Shown here: positions 1-11,300 of the stretch, piece by piece
How positions within the stretch are numbered: the first letter of the stretch is position 1
Layout: each line of letters opens with the position of its first letter
NCBI GenBank assembly: GCA_016858145.1
Contig: JAEHOE010000015.1
Span: forward strand, 682,001 to 746,000
Source of the DNA: Edaphochlamys debaryana
Taxonomy: Eukaryota > Chlorophyta > Chlorophyceae > Chlamydomonadales
Length of the DNA stretch: 64,000 nucleotides
Direction of reading: 5' to 3'
Made by a program: the position numbers and the translations under genes
The notes under the pieces: generated by a model
Told to the model about the DNA's origin: nothing
The model's database searches: none
What the model saw: only the letters and a program-made list of their open reading frames with translations

Positions 1-275
1 GAGGGGGGGTTGGAGGGGGGGTTGGAGGGGGGGTTGGAGGGGGGTGGGGTGTGTGTGGACGCTACCGGGCCTTGTCTGGCCAGGGGTGGGTGGAGGCGTG
101 GTGTGGTAAGTAACTCTCGCGGGCTTAACCCAGGCGAGAGGTGGTGGGCGCTATCACCTGACCCGACGCGCTCTTCCCGCCCGGGCCTCCTCCACACAAC
201 CCGCCCCTTCCCGGCCCCACTGCACCACGACCACCACCACCACCCCACCCCCTCCCGCACGCCGCCCTCCCGCAG
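1..275. repeat. G-rich repeat and presumed intron at the left edge
   Basis: Positions 1-50 are a short tandem repeat of a G-rich unit ([16 protein letters not shown]), a plausible G-quadruplex former on the + strand. A good donor (G|GTAAGT) lies at about 106 and the acceptor of the first recognisable exon ends at 275, so 106-275 is probably an intron. The exon before it cannot be delimited here. Confidence 0.4.
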
Positions 276-2301
276 ACGCGCAGCCCGCCAGCCGCGACGA
301 GGTGCTGTGGCTCCCCACCGCCGCCGCCGCCTTCATGGAGCTGCTGCACGCGCTGCGCCCCAACCACTCCCTCATCGCCGCGGACTTCGACAAGCTGCCC
401 GACGTGCGCCTGCCGGGGCGCAACGCGCCGCTGGTGGCGGAGAAGGTGCGGCGGCGCGACGGGTGTGCGGCGCTGCGGGGTGTGAGGGGTGTGCGGCGGC
501 GCAGGGTGTGCGGGGTGTGCGATGGGGTGGCGTGCTGCTTGCTGCGTGGGGTGGTGGGACTGGGCTGGGTTGGGTCTGGGGCCGGGGTGGGGTGGGGGGG
601 GTTGGAGGAGAGGGGGGCTTGACGGCGTGGGGGCGTGGGGTGAGGACGGGCATGAGCGTCGGGGTGGGTAAGGGCTGCTTGGCAGGGAGCGTTTGGCAGG
701 GACGGCGTCGCCAGGTGCTAAACACGAGCGCGGCATATCGGTCCGTCGAATTCATCTCTGCCGTCTGCAACCGCAACATTCTCCTTCTTCATATGGTACC
801 CCGCCAAGCAGGTGGGCGGCCGCAACATCGACCACGACACTCTCTTTGTGCCCTGGGGCAGCGCCGACATATTCTTCCCCACCGACTTCGACGCACTGTG
901 CGCCCTCTACAAGGCCAGTGCGGAGCACGTGTGGGGGCCCGCACCGGCCGCGCCCGCGGCCCCGGCCCCCGGGACACCACCCGGCGCGGCCGGGGCCGGC
1001 GCGGCGGCGCCCGCGCCAGCAGCAGCAGCAGCCGGGGAAGGCGGGGCAGGGGCGGGGGCGGCGGTGACGACTTCGGATGGCGCGGGAGGGGACATCAATG
1101 CGGAGCACTTCCGGCAGGTACGGCAGAAGCGGCCTGAGAAGCGTTAGGGGCGGGGCCCTAGCGAGAGTGTGCTACTGCCATGTACGTCCCACACCCCATA
1201 CCGCTCACCGCCGCCAATGGCTCAACCCGCTCAAACCCACGCCGCCCTGTGTCCCTCCCACCTACCCACCTGACCAGTGACCCCCCCCCCCCTTTACAAC
1301 CTTTCCCCCATCCCCCCACCCACCCCCACCCCAGGGCGCCGTGATCAAGCGCTACCGGGAGATGTTCAACACAGCCACCATTTGCGCATTCAACCCCATG
1401 GTCGACGACTTCGTAAACGCACGGTACGTTGCCATGGCCCCGAAACACCCCCAACCGACCATGCCCTACCCCTCGGTCCCGCTGAGCCCCTTCCCCTGAC
1501 TACCAACCCAACCGACCAGACCCCCGGCGACACTGCTACCGCAGCCCTGAACAGCCCTCCTCAGCTCAGGCGTCAGGCCCGCCCGGTTAGGCCCACCTGA
1601 CTCCTTCCCCGACCCCCCCAATGCACCCCCCTTCTCCCCCCCCCCTCCCCCCCCTCCCCCCCTCCCCCCCTCCCCCCCTCCCCCCCTCCCCCCCTTCCCC
1701 CCAGGTTCTTCTTCGGGGACTCCAAGGACCGCTACCCGCCGGGCCAGCCGCGGCCAGTCAAGGTGGGTTAGCGAATCTGTTGAGGCCCTCGTGACGTGCA
1801 GGGCACTTCTGGGATGCCCGGCGGTGTGTTGCTCCGCATGGCCTCAGACCTGGAGATACGGCTCATGTCCAGCATAGCGTCCCGGGCCCAGCTTGCCGCG
1901 CTGGCTCTCGGGGGCTGACCCTCGCGAACCTCTGCAATATGTCGGTCATGATCCCAGCCTCGGAAATTCTGCTTAATGCGGGGCCTGTTGTCCAGGGCCT
2001 AGCTGCTCGCGCTGGCCCTCGCCACCTCCTGCAGTCTGAGTGGTCTGTGCCCGTCTCCCGGTCCCCCGTGGCTCCCCAGGCTAAGCCCAAGACCCCCGCC
2101 CCGGCGCCCGCCGGCGGGTTCGGCTACAAGGCCCACATCCCCGCGGCACATGCATCCAAGACCCGGCCCCGGTCGCAGCAGCACCTGCAGCAGCAGCAGG
2201 AGCCGGTGCTGGGCGGCCGGCGGCCGCGAGGGGACGGGGGCGGCGTGGGCGGAGGGGGCGTGGGTGGGGGAGGCAAGGGGCGAGGCGGGCCGCGGAACTA
2301 G
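276..2301 (+). CDS. MidA/NDUFAF7-like (DUF185) SAM-dependent methyltransferase, 3' part
   Basis: Five exons join in phase: 276-445, 812-1117, 1335-1423, 1705-1762, 2080-2301 (stop TAG). The start lies left of the window or in an unrecognised upstream exon; 276 begins with two bases that finish a codon. The product carries the C-terminal signature I associate with fungal/algal DUF185 proteins: LIAADFDKLPD followed by PGRNAPLVAEK, then the LFVPWGSADIFFPTDF block, and near the end NPMVDDFVNARFFFGD. Known family members are mitochondrial or cytoplasmic methyltransferases; human NDUFAF7 dimethylates a complex I arginine. The SAM-binding N-terminal half is not visible. A ~50-residue Ala/Pro/Gly-rich insert follows the DIFFPTDF block, and the last exon is a basic Gly/Arg-rich tail, probably lineage-specific. 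The family call rests on remembered motifs, not an alignment. Confidence 0.6.
1620..1703 (+). repeat. (C6-7T)n low-complexity tract in an intron
   Basis: A nearly uninterrupted run of cytosine blocks separated by single thymines forms the 3' end of the intron before exon 1705-1762 and runs straight into its CAG acceptor. It acts as an extreme polypyrimidine tract and is a likely length polymorphism. Confidence 0.8.
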
Positions 2302-2877
2302 GGAGGCTTGGGCCGGGCTGGTGGGATGTGGAGGGCAGTTAAGTTAGAAGGACTGTGACTGTGGCAAGCATGTATGCAGACGGATACCGGTATGTGCGGA
2401 CAAGCGTGGAGTGACAAGCCCCCGGCTGTGGGCTTCATCGGCTGGAAGGGGGAAGGGCGGACAGGTCAGGCCGCATGCGACGGCAAGGGCTGGTGGGCAG
2501 GGGCGTGCAAGTTGACGCGACTGGGGTGCACCTGGTGGGCACCTGAGCTTTCTCTGAGGTCCTGTTAAACAACACCCCACAGTACCATTCTCTTACTCGC
2601 CAGGCCACAGACGAGTTGTGCTGAGTCGCCTCAAGGGCCCTGGCCATCTCCACCATCGGCGCCGTTTGCCATCGGCGGTGCAGCCCCACAGCAGCGCCGA
2701 GACCAAGCCGACACTCTGAGAAATAGCTGCACGCAGCTCGGGGCTTCTGTCGTGCCGCGGAGCAGCCTCGCGAGTGCCCAAGCCGCAGCAGACGAAGGGT
2801 CGCGTCTCGCCGGTCGGCGAGTCGTGTCACGCCCGCAGCTACTGTCGACTGGGGCCACAACTAGTGCGGCGTACACT
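2302..2877. other. Intergenic: 3' UTR of the methyltransferase gene and promoter of the next gene
   Basis: I see no convincing exon here. No TGTAA signal is evident after the stop at 2301. The second half should hold the promoter and 5' leader of the gene that starts at 2878. Confidence 0.5.
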
Positions 2878-5800
2878 ATGGCATTTATATGCGACGCTGC
2901 GGCTGGTCGGGCAATAACTTTTGTCTTGGTCGTCTCCGCGATGGCCATCAGCATGGCCGCCGAGCATCCTCGTCCAGCGGGATCCCTTCGCATCACGGTC
3001 TACAACGATGTCCCGGCTCACTTCGAGGTCGGCGGGCAGTGTACATCGCTGGCAGTTACAGTTGGTGCTACCGTCTTAACACTTTAGCACGAGACTGCCC
3101 CCTGGGTACAATCTGCGCGCTCCAGCACCCCTTCGGCCCCGCCCCGTCAGGGCCCTGTGAGGGCGGCCGGGTCGTCGCCAATCAGCAATCACCATCGCCT
3201 TGTCCTGACTTCTGTGCTGTGCGTGCTGTGCGTTTCCCCAGGTGCTGGCCGGCGTCACTGCGACGATACGTGAGCACCTTCCGGACAGCGCTCTCGAGGT
3301 CGTGTGGGCGCGGCTGGTGCCGGCAGGGGGCAGCCCGTCGGCCAAGCCCGGGGCTGTGCAGGACGAGCAGCGCCCCCCGCCCTGGCAGCTCCTGCAATGG
3401 CTGGGGGAGCCGACCACCTCGCCCGCTTGGTGAGTACCGGTCAGGGGCTGTGCACCTTGACGTTGATGCCCTGCATGCATAATGTCCGTTGTAGTACGCC
3501 GGCAAACGCCAGATCCCGCCCTGTACTGCAGGCACCATGTAGCCCTGCGTGTCGGACCAGGAGCTCCGCAACCCGAGGCCCAGCTCAGGCCCGTCCTGGG
3601 CCCTTCGGCCCCGGTGGACCTCCTCATCTGCATCTCGCCAGAGCTGGACAGCAAGCTGGTGAGAGGTGGGGTGCCTGCCAGTGGGAACACCGGACAACTT
3701 CCGCCTTGTTGGGCACTTGCCGGCTGCCGGGAGCTTGCCTTGGGCCGGCAGACCCCCGCGGTCGTTAGCTTGCCGCCTATCTGGCAAGCTTCTTGCCATG
3801 AGCTGACGCACGCCCGGACAATGGTTCCGGCCTTGCGATCGCACGCAGGGCTGCCACGCCGCCGCACGTGTGCTGGAGCCACGAGTCATCGTGGCGATGG
3901 TGGGAGGGGCGGGCGGGAACCTGGGCCCCACAGTAGCTGGTCCTCAACACCTGGGCCCCACTGGTGTGCCCGTCTGGCCGGAGGTGTACGGCAGGGGGGC
4001 GTTGAGCTCAGCTGCCCAGTCCATGGGAACCGCGCGCTCCCTGGGTTACGGGCTGCCCACCCCCGCAGGTGCACCGCGCGGACCAGATCATCAGTAGCTC
4101 CAAGTTCCTCAAGGCGCCCCCCGCGCCCATGCACCTCCTGGCGCTGGCGCCCCACGTGGCCACCGCCCTCGGGTGAGCGGGCGCTGCGGCTCCAGCCCTT
4201 TTCCCCAAAACAACGGCCGGGCCCTGGTCCCTAACGCAACGCGCCCTGCAAGTCTCAGTCTCTGCATTGCGGCTCACCTCGCGCTGTTCTCGCCTCCATG
4301 GGGCAATACCGTACCTCCTAAATTCCGTCCCCATCCTCTGCAAGTGCAATCGTTGCACTTTGCTGGCCTGCTTTTCGCGTAAATCGTCTCCCGTGTCTCC
4401 TTTTCCCCATCCTCCCCATGTCCATCCTCCGAACAGGAGCCGTATCCGTGACGCGCACCCCCTGAGCTGGGGGACCATGGCCGCGCCCTTCACGCCCCAT
4501 CCGCCCTGCGAAAGCCGGGCCTGCCTCCGGGGCTTCGCGGTGCAGGTACGGCACGTGTCGCGCCCCCGACCTCCCGTGCATGAGCGGCGTCAGGGCTGAC
4601 CTGTTCTGGATATGGCCCTCGCGGGGCTTCATCCATGGGGGCTTCACACGGTGCCTAGCCATTACGCAGCCCTCTTCCACACTCCTGCATACCTCGCTTC
4701 CCGCACTCCCCTTGAGCCCCGGGGGGTAGCCGACAGCTACCGTATGCTGACAGTTTTGGTTACCCGCAGGGATCCATGCGGCGCTGGTCCACCAAGAACG
4801 GATCCGGCTTGATCCGGAACTTCCCGTCGCTGTGGGCGCAGCTGGAAGCTAAGGGCACCGCCGCAGCGGCCGTCAACATCACAGTGCTTGGGAAGGGTGA
4901 GAGCGCACGGCGTTGGCACGGCCGCTGAAGTCATGTGGTTGGTACTTGTGTCGCTCCCTGCCACCGCTCAAAAGCTCTTGGCTGCGCCCTCTTACGCAGG
5001 AGAGCTGCAAGACCTGGCCATCCCCCCCGATCTCATGCCCCGAGTGCGGTACCTGAGCACTCTCCCGTACCCAGTGAGTTTAGGAAAGTAGGGGCGTCGG
5101 TCAGCGGCCCCAGCCAGTCCCGCGCCCCTTATGCGCAAGCAAGCAAATACTGGGGTTAAGAATGCAGGATGCAACTCTGGGGTTGCATCAGGAAATGTTG
5201 CTGCCTAGCTTACACGCTCCCCGGGCTTTCCCTCGCAGGCATACTGGCAGGAGATACATCAGAGCTTAGCCCTGATCCCCGCCTTCGGGTCCCCCACGGT
5301 AGGTGCGAGCGTCCGAGGCGAGCGAGTAGCCCACCAAGCGCCCTCCTCTTGCCCCTGCTCCTCTTGTAGCATGCTGGATCCGTTTCCTTCATAAGCCTGC
5401 TTGCCCCACCCCGCCTAATCCCTTCCCACAGTACCTGACGACGCGACTATCCTCCACGGTCCTGGCATCCCTCACCACGGGAACGTGAGGCCGCGGGGCC
5501 AGTGCGGTTTGGGGCCTGCAGGGGGGTAGGGGGTAGAGGGTAGGGGGCTTGCACACCTATTGCTCTCAAGCTCAAGGTTCCTGGGCTAAGCGTTGAAGCC
5601 AAGGGCTTCAAGTGGTCTCCACCGCCTCAGCACACAAGTCGTTCCCACACGCACCCTGACGCCCAGGGCCACCCTTGCTGACACGTACCCCCCTGCAGGC
5701 CCCTGGTAGCCACGCGGCAGCTCCTCACGGTGTACTCCTTCCTCAGGTGAGCGGCATCCCGTCACCTGTCCGGCCGGCCCTTTGTCTTCCGCGTTGCTCG

Positions 5801-6312
5801 TGCGGCGGCAATACTCGTATCGTGATTCCGCTTAGATGGAACAGGCAGGAGCTTAGGGTACCGGTGCCAGCGTTGCCTGGCCCCTCTGACTGCTATGTTG
5901 CCATCCTGTCTGCTGCTCTGCCGCCGCAGGGAGGAGCACGTGTTTGTGCAGGAGGACGGGGAGGGCGAGGTCGACGCCATGATTCGGGTGCGTGGGCGGC
6001 CCTGGGCAAGCTCCCACCCAAAGACCTGCAACCCTTTGCGACACGGAAAGAGGGGCAACCACACAAACCGCTTGCATGTCCAACATCCATTCCGGTAAAC
6101 TGCCCACCGCAAACGCTCTTTCCACACAGGCCATGGCGATGGGGGACGAGGAGCTCTTCGAGAGGCGGAGGGCGCTGGCCGCTCTCCGGGTGCAGCTGGG
6201 TTCCCGAGCAGCTGCGGTGCTGCGGAGCGCTGTGGCGCTGGCACAGACGCGGGCGCGTGAGTCGGCCCCGGCCTTTGGCGCTGGGGCAGGTGCCAAGGTG
6301 CTCCCATCCTGA
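2878..6312 (+). CDS. Putative GT-B-type glycosyltransferase with signal peptide or signal anchor
   Basis: Thirteen exons join in phase to 443 codons: 2878-3027, 3242-3429, 3532-3658, 3849-3899, 4069-4172, 4437-4545, 4770-4896, 5000-5073, 5239-5298, 5432-5484, 5699-5746, 5930-5987, 6130-6312. The first donor (GAG|GTCGGC) is weak but gives a smooth join (HFE|VLAGV). Residues 1-28 have a basic n-region then a hydrophobic core (ITFVLVVSAMAIS), so entry into the secretory pathway is likely. Next comes a strand-turn-helix start (ITVYNDVPAHFEV). The C-terminal half resembles a GT-B donor-binding domain: FAVQGSMRRW, ITVLGKGEL, then IPAFGSP, TRLSSTVLASLTTGTPLVA and a terminal helix. The pattern of a sugar-donor pocket followed by a helix behind TGTPLVA is typical of GT1/GT4-like folds. 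Substrate is unknown, and an uncharacterised algal/plant family is possible. Confidence 0.5.
4340..4405 (+). repeat. Dispersed repeat copy 1 (inside an intron)
   Basis: This stretch of the intron between exons 4069-4172 and 4437-4545 matches the reverse complement of about 42983-43050: both share TTTTCGCGTAA followed by TCGTCTCCCGTGTCTCCTTT with few differences. It is probably part of a short interspersed element (SINE or MITE remnant). The ends are not defined. Confidence 0.55.
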
Positions 6313-8335
6313 TGAAATGAACTTGATGAGCATCCCAGTAGACTGGCATGGCCGTGCAACTGCATGGTCGGGTGAATAGCAACGCGGGGTGAGAGGCGGC
6401 GGCCGGAGGGGCCCGAGCTGCTGGTCTGGCAAGAGGAAGTAGGACCTGGCGAGGTCGCACGGACGGGGGGTCGGGGGCAGGCGGTCTTTCGCGCACATGG
6501 CGGACGGGGGCAGCCGGGCAGGAGCTCGCAGGGGCTGCAGGAGGGTGAAGGCGAAAGGCACTGAAGATGGGGCGGCACCGTAACCTGGAGACGTGGCGAA
6601 CCGTAACCCTCCCTGTCTTGCTGCGGATCCTCCGCGATTGCTTCTGGAACTAGGAGTGGGGTAATCGGCAAGCAATACCAAGAAACAACTCAACCCTGAC
6701 CCCAGCAAGAAGCAGGGCCCTGCTCGGCCCCGGGCCTCTCAAATGGAGACGTCTAGCGAGACCTGCGAGGTGTGGATGGCGAACTGGTGGCCTGCTCGAT
6801 GGTGCACGAGTATGGCTTGGGCTGCTCCCACATCCCGAGGGCACGCGGTGGCACAGGTGCGCTGGCAGGTTTGCGCGTTACAGCTACCCTTCGAATGCGC
6901 TCATGCGTTCAGTTGCCCGGCCTCTTACGCCAGAGCGCTACAGAGCATATACGCCTGCCCGCTACCTCGCTGCGCATCGTTGCCTTCCCTTGCCTCCTCG
7001 CACACCACACTATGCTGGGGTGGTTGGGGCTTATACATCCCTGGCCATTCCTGAAGCCATGGCCACCAGGCCCTGCCCTCCCCAGCCGCCTCCAGCGGGG
7101 GGTTCGCACGCACATGCAAGCACAAAAGCGTCGCCCGCCTCCAAGCCAGATACAGGAACTGCGAGCTCGCTTCCCTCGACCGCCTGCCAAACCCCTCTGC
7201 CATCGGCACACACCCCTATCAAGCTTCATCCACCAATCCTGACTCATGTTAAGGGAATCTCGTATGCGCCATGCCGGCCCTCGTCATGCCGAGATTAGCA
7301 TACCGGTATGGTTAACCCAGCCCTGCAGCGCGACGCCTTCCTCTTTTGCGGCGGTGCCGTGCCGCCGGGCTCATGCCGGCCGTTTGCTTAATGCCGTGTG
7401 AAAGGACAACCGTTGCAGAAAGCACCCCACAAAAGCCTGCGCATCGGTCCTTAAGATCAACCCATGCCAAACCGTAACCCCGTTAGGACCTCACTTGAGC
7501 ATTGCGGGCAACTGGCGGCCAAACCTTGGGCCCTGACACCCACATAGCCGCAACTGCTTGCCGCTGAGGCTCCTGGGAGACCTGCTGCGGCGACCCATGT
7601 CGCTTAATCGCTGGCAGCCTGGATGCGCAGGCGCCTCAATTCAAAACACATGCCACACCCGGTAGGACTCGCCGCAGCTCCTCACATCACCCACATGACG
7701 TGCGGGCTCGACATCCCCGCATGATAGCTGCCGCGGGGGGCGGAGCGAGCACGCGGCTTGGCAGAGGGCTGCGCCACCAGAGCTGTCGCCCGGGCGCGCC
7801 GCCCCCACGCGCGGCGATGTAGGCAGCATCGCAACCGCTGGTGTACTGCACGACCGTGGTACGTGACAGCCGCCAGCAAGTATGGACGATCGTTGAAACT
7901 GTAGCCGCTGGGCCCTTCCCTTCCGTCCTGCTTAGCTGCTCCTCCTCCACGATATAGTAACCACTGCACCGCTACCGGTGTGGTGGCCCCGTCGGAACGT
8001 GGCCGTACTAAGGCGGATCGGGCCAGACCCGCGGCTGCGCGAACCCTTTCTCATACCGCGGCGCCTCCTCGTGAGCAGCGCCTGCCAGCTGAGCAGCTAC
8101 CACGCCATACGCCGGTGCCCGCAATCCGTGCTGCGGCGTTCCTATGCTAGTACTATCTCCCAGCGCCGTGGCGGCGCGGCCCCCGCCTCCGCAAGCCACA
8201 GCCGTGCACAGGCCCTGCGTGCGGCGGCCCGGCGCCCGTGCTGCCCCTGGCACAGGCGCCGGTGTGCCTGCAGCGGCGCTCGGGCCGCGCTGCCGCCTCC
8301 ACGGCTGCACGCGCTCGCCTGGGCCCCGGCGCTCC
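6313..8335. other. Convergent intergenic region
   Basis: This lies between the stop of the glycosyltransferase-like gene (+) and the stop of the kinase gene (-), so it should contain both 3' UTRs. Open frames on both strands (for example around 6750-7300 and 7640-7970) lack recognisable motifs, splice structure or family resemblance. I see no gene. Confidence 0.5.
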
Positions 8336-11300
8336 TCACGTCCGCGTCCCGGAGGCCGAGCCGGAGCTGGTGCTGAGGCTTTTGAGCGACTCCAGCTGCT
8401 GCCTGAGCAGCTTGACGAGCACCGTGGCGCTGGGGCGGAGCGTGGGGTCGCCGGACCAGCAGCACATGGCGAGGTTCCTACGGGGGTCACGGAGGAAAGT
8501 GGGTTGGAATGGCGCTACGACATTCGCAGCCTTGCCCGAAGCCAGCGGCATCGAGTCTTTGACAGCGCGTACTGCGACGGGTCGGGGCCGCTTGGACGTA
8601 TACACGTAAGCAGAAATCTCAAAACCCCGTATCCCCCATGCCAAGCAACTGCCAATACCCACTTGTAGGCTGCCAGCGTCGTGTCCGGGAACACGGGCCG
8701 CTTTCCGTGGTACACCGCCTTCATCAGCGCCCGACTGCCGTACTCGTTGTCCGAGTACGGCGTCTTGCCCGTGATCAGCTCCCACATGAGCATCCCTACG
8801 GATCGCGAAGGCAGCAGGGCGGAGTGCGGAAGGCGTAAGGAGCGTGCGGAAGAACCTTTCCTTGCGCGACCTGAGGCAAGGCCAGGTAACCCCTAGATAT
8901 GCTTGTGCGAACTGGAATGGGGTTGCCTAGCGCATGGAGCCTCGCGTCCCGTCTCAAATGCCCCTGTACCGACGCCCCGCTCTGCTGGGTCTGTTTGGCT
9001 CTGGTCTGCCCTAGCCTGCCCTAGAGGGAGACGCCGGAAACCTGGGCGCCGCGCCCTGCCCAGGCACTGCCCCGCCTGCTTGCAAGTCCTGCCGCTGCAC
9101 AGGCCCGGCGGTGGGGCTGTCCGGATAGCAGCACAGCACTTGGGGGCGCGGGTTGCGGACCGTTCAGTGCAGCAGTGGCACGCGCTTGGGTGGCAACGCT
9201 CGCGATCGCTGTAAGTTTCGACCGCGGCCAGGGTGGCAACGTCGGCGTGCGCCGACGCTCAGCCCGTTCACCCCATGAGCGCAGTAGCAATTAGCGATGC
9301 AAGGGCCGAAGGCGGGCACCGCGAAACGCGAGGATGCCGACGACAACTTCGCGCATTCTTCGAGGAGCCTTTATAGCGCCGCGGATTCCGCAAAAAAATT
9401 CCGCGACTTACCGAATGCATAGATATCGATACTTGCGTCCACCGGCCGCCCCGCCACGAAGAGCTCCGGGGCCATGTACTGCAAGGTGCCGCACGCCTCG
9501 TCCGGGAGCACCGCCGGCCGCCCCGGTAGCAGTCCGTCCTTGAGGATGGCCGCGTAGCTGTGGGGGTGAGGGTGGGAGGAGGAGGTGAGTCAGCAGGCGA
9601 CGACCGGTGCGCGCAGGTACGGGGGCTGAAGCCCCCCCCCAACGCCCACACCCCGTCGTTTCATACAGGAACGTCGTCACTGGTCAACCTCGTGCGCACG
9701 CCCACTCGCCCACGGTCGCAGAGATAGCGAGGCACAGTATGACGCTGGGGCTTAGGTAAGGTCTTAGGTAGGCGTGCCCGTGAACTGAATGCCGAGGAAA
9801 TGCTCCCTTTGAGCCATCACAGAAACGCAGTGCGCTAGTGCCCTGCGCGCTCTTCAATGCACAGACTTGCCGTCCAAGCCGCGGGCCGCCTGCGGGTAAC
9901 CGCGTGTGTTACTGGGAATGTCATGTTAATGCTCGCGAATGCCGGTGACCATTCTCGCGAAGCGAACCTCCGACTCAAGTTCGCAGAGGCGGGACTTGGA
10001 TACCGCAATCAACTAAACAAATCCCTGTCGCAGCTGTTAACACTTTACCAGAGAAAACCCAGCGAAACCGTTAAGCTCGCGGGCAGTACGGTCAACTTCT
10101 TTTCCGCTCGCGACGCTCAGCACGCCAAAACGGCCTTCTGCAAGTACCCAACACCTTTCCAAACCAATTGAACGACAGGAAGGCTGTGACTGGAAGTCGC
10201 TGGCAACGTCGGACGTCCCCGGTCCCTCCCCCCGCAGGTTCCGCCCGGCCCGGCCTCACCCGAAGTCGCCCAGCTTGCAGACGAAGCCGCGCGCGTCGCG
10301 CGGGCTGGACCGCAGCAGCACGTTCCCGGGTTTGAGGTCGCAGTGCGCCAGCTTGGCGGTGTGCAGGTGCCGCAGCGCCAGCGCAATCTCCAGCAGGCAC
10401 ATGTAGATGAACTGCGGGCACAGGTGGAGGCCAGCTCAACATCACGCAAACAACGGCTAAACGCAACTAACACCCTGTTCGGTAGATTTGGGGCCTCAAG
10501 GCTGATACCGTCAGTGCCCTGCCTCTTTCCGCACCTCCATGTTGGGCTTGGTGTCCGTGCTCGTGAAGGTCCCCCGCTTGAGCGCGTGTATGAGAGAGCC
10601 CTGCGCAACAAGGCACGGGCGACGGTCAGGGGTCCAAGCCTCCTCCGCCATCCATCCATCCCCCCCCCCTCCACCAAGCCTCTCACAGCCGCACCCCATC
10701 CCCCAAGCCATCAGCTCCGAGCACCCACTGCGCGCCTAGACCGGTGCCGGCACCCACCATGTCGCAGTACTCCATGACCAGGGCGGAGCACAGCGGCGGG
10801 GGCGGGGAGCCGGGCGGCGCCAGTGCCATGTACTCGGCCTGGCCCATGAGCCAGCAGCGGTTGAGCGAGGCGTCCTGCATCAGCACCACGTTCACCCAGT
10901 GGCAGTAGCCCTGCAGGGAATGGGCGGGACGGTACAAACGCGTCAAGGGTGATACGGGTAGCGGCCACAGATTGGCAGCGTGGAGGGGAACCAACACAGC
11001 GTGGGGCCAGGGAAAGGACCGGGCAACAGCATTCAGCAGGGTCGGCCACGCCAGCCGTCGGTACCAGACGCGCATTGCACGGCAGCTGAGCGCACCTGCA
11101 CGATGTTTGGGTGGCTTAGCGATGACGTCACGCCCAGCTCCAGCGCGTTGCGCAGCAGGTCGCGCTGGCGCTTGGTCATCTGCGCCGCGTTCTTGCTCGA
11201 GTTGCGCCGCGCGTTGGCCGTGGAGGCGCCCTCCCTGGAGGCGTTGGTGCCCCCGCCCGTGTTGCTGGCGCCCGCGTCGCCGCCCTTGCCCGTGCCCCCC

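Noticed and set aside
5675..6708. Several open frames (up to 272 codons) around the last exons of the glycosyltransferase-like gene
   Set aside because: They run across confirmed introns or on the opposite strand, with no family resemblance.
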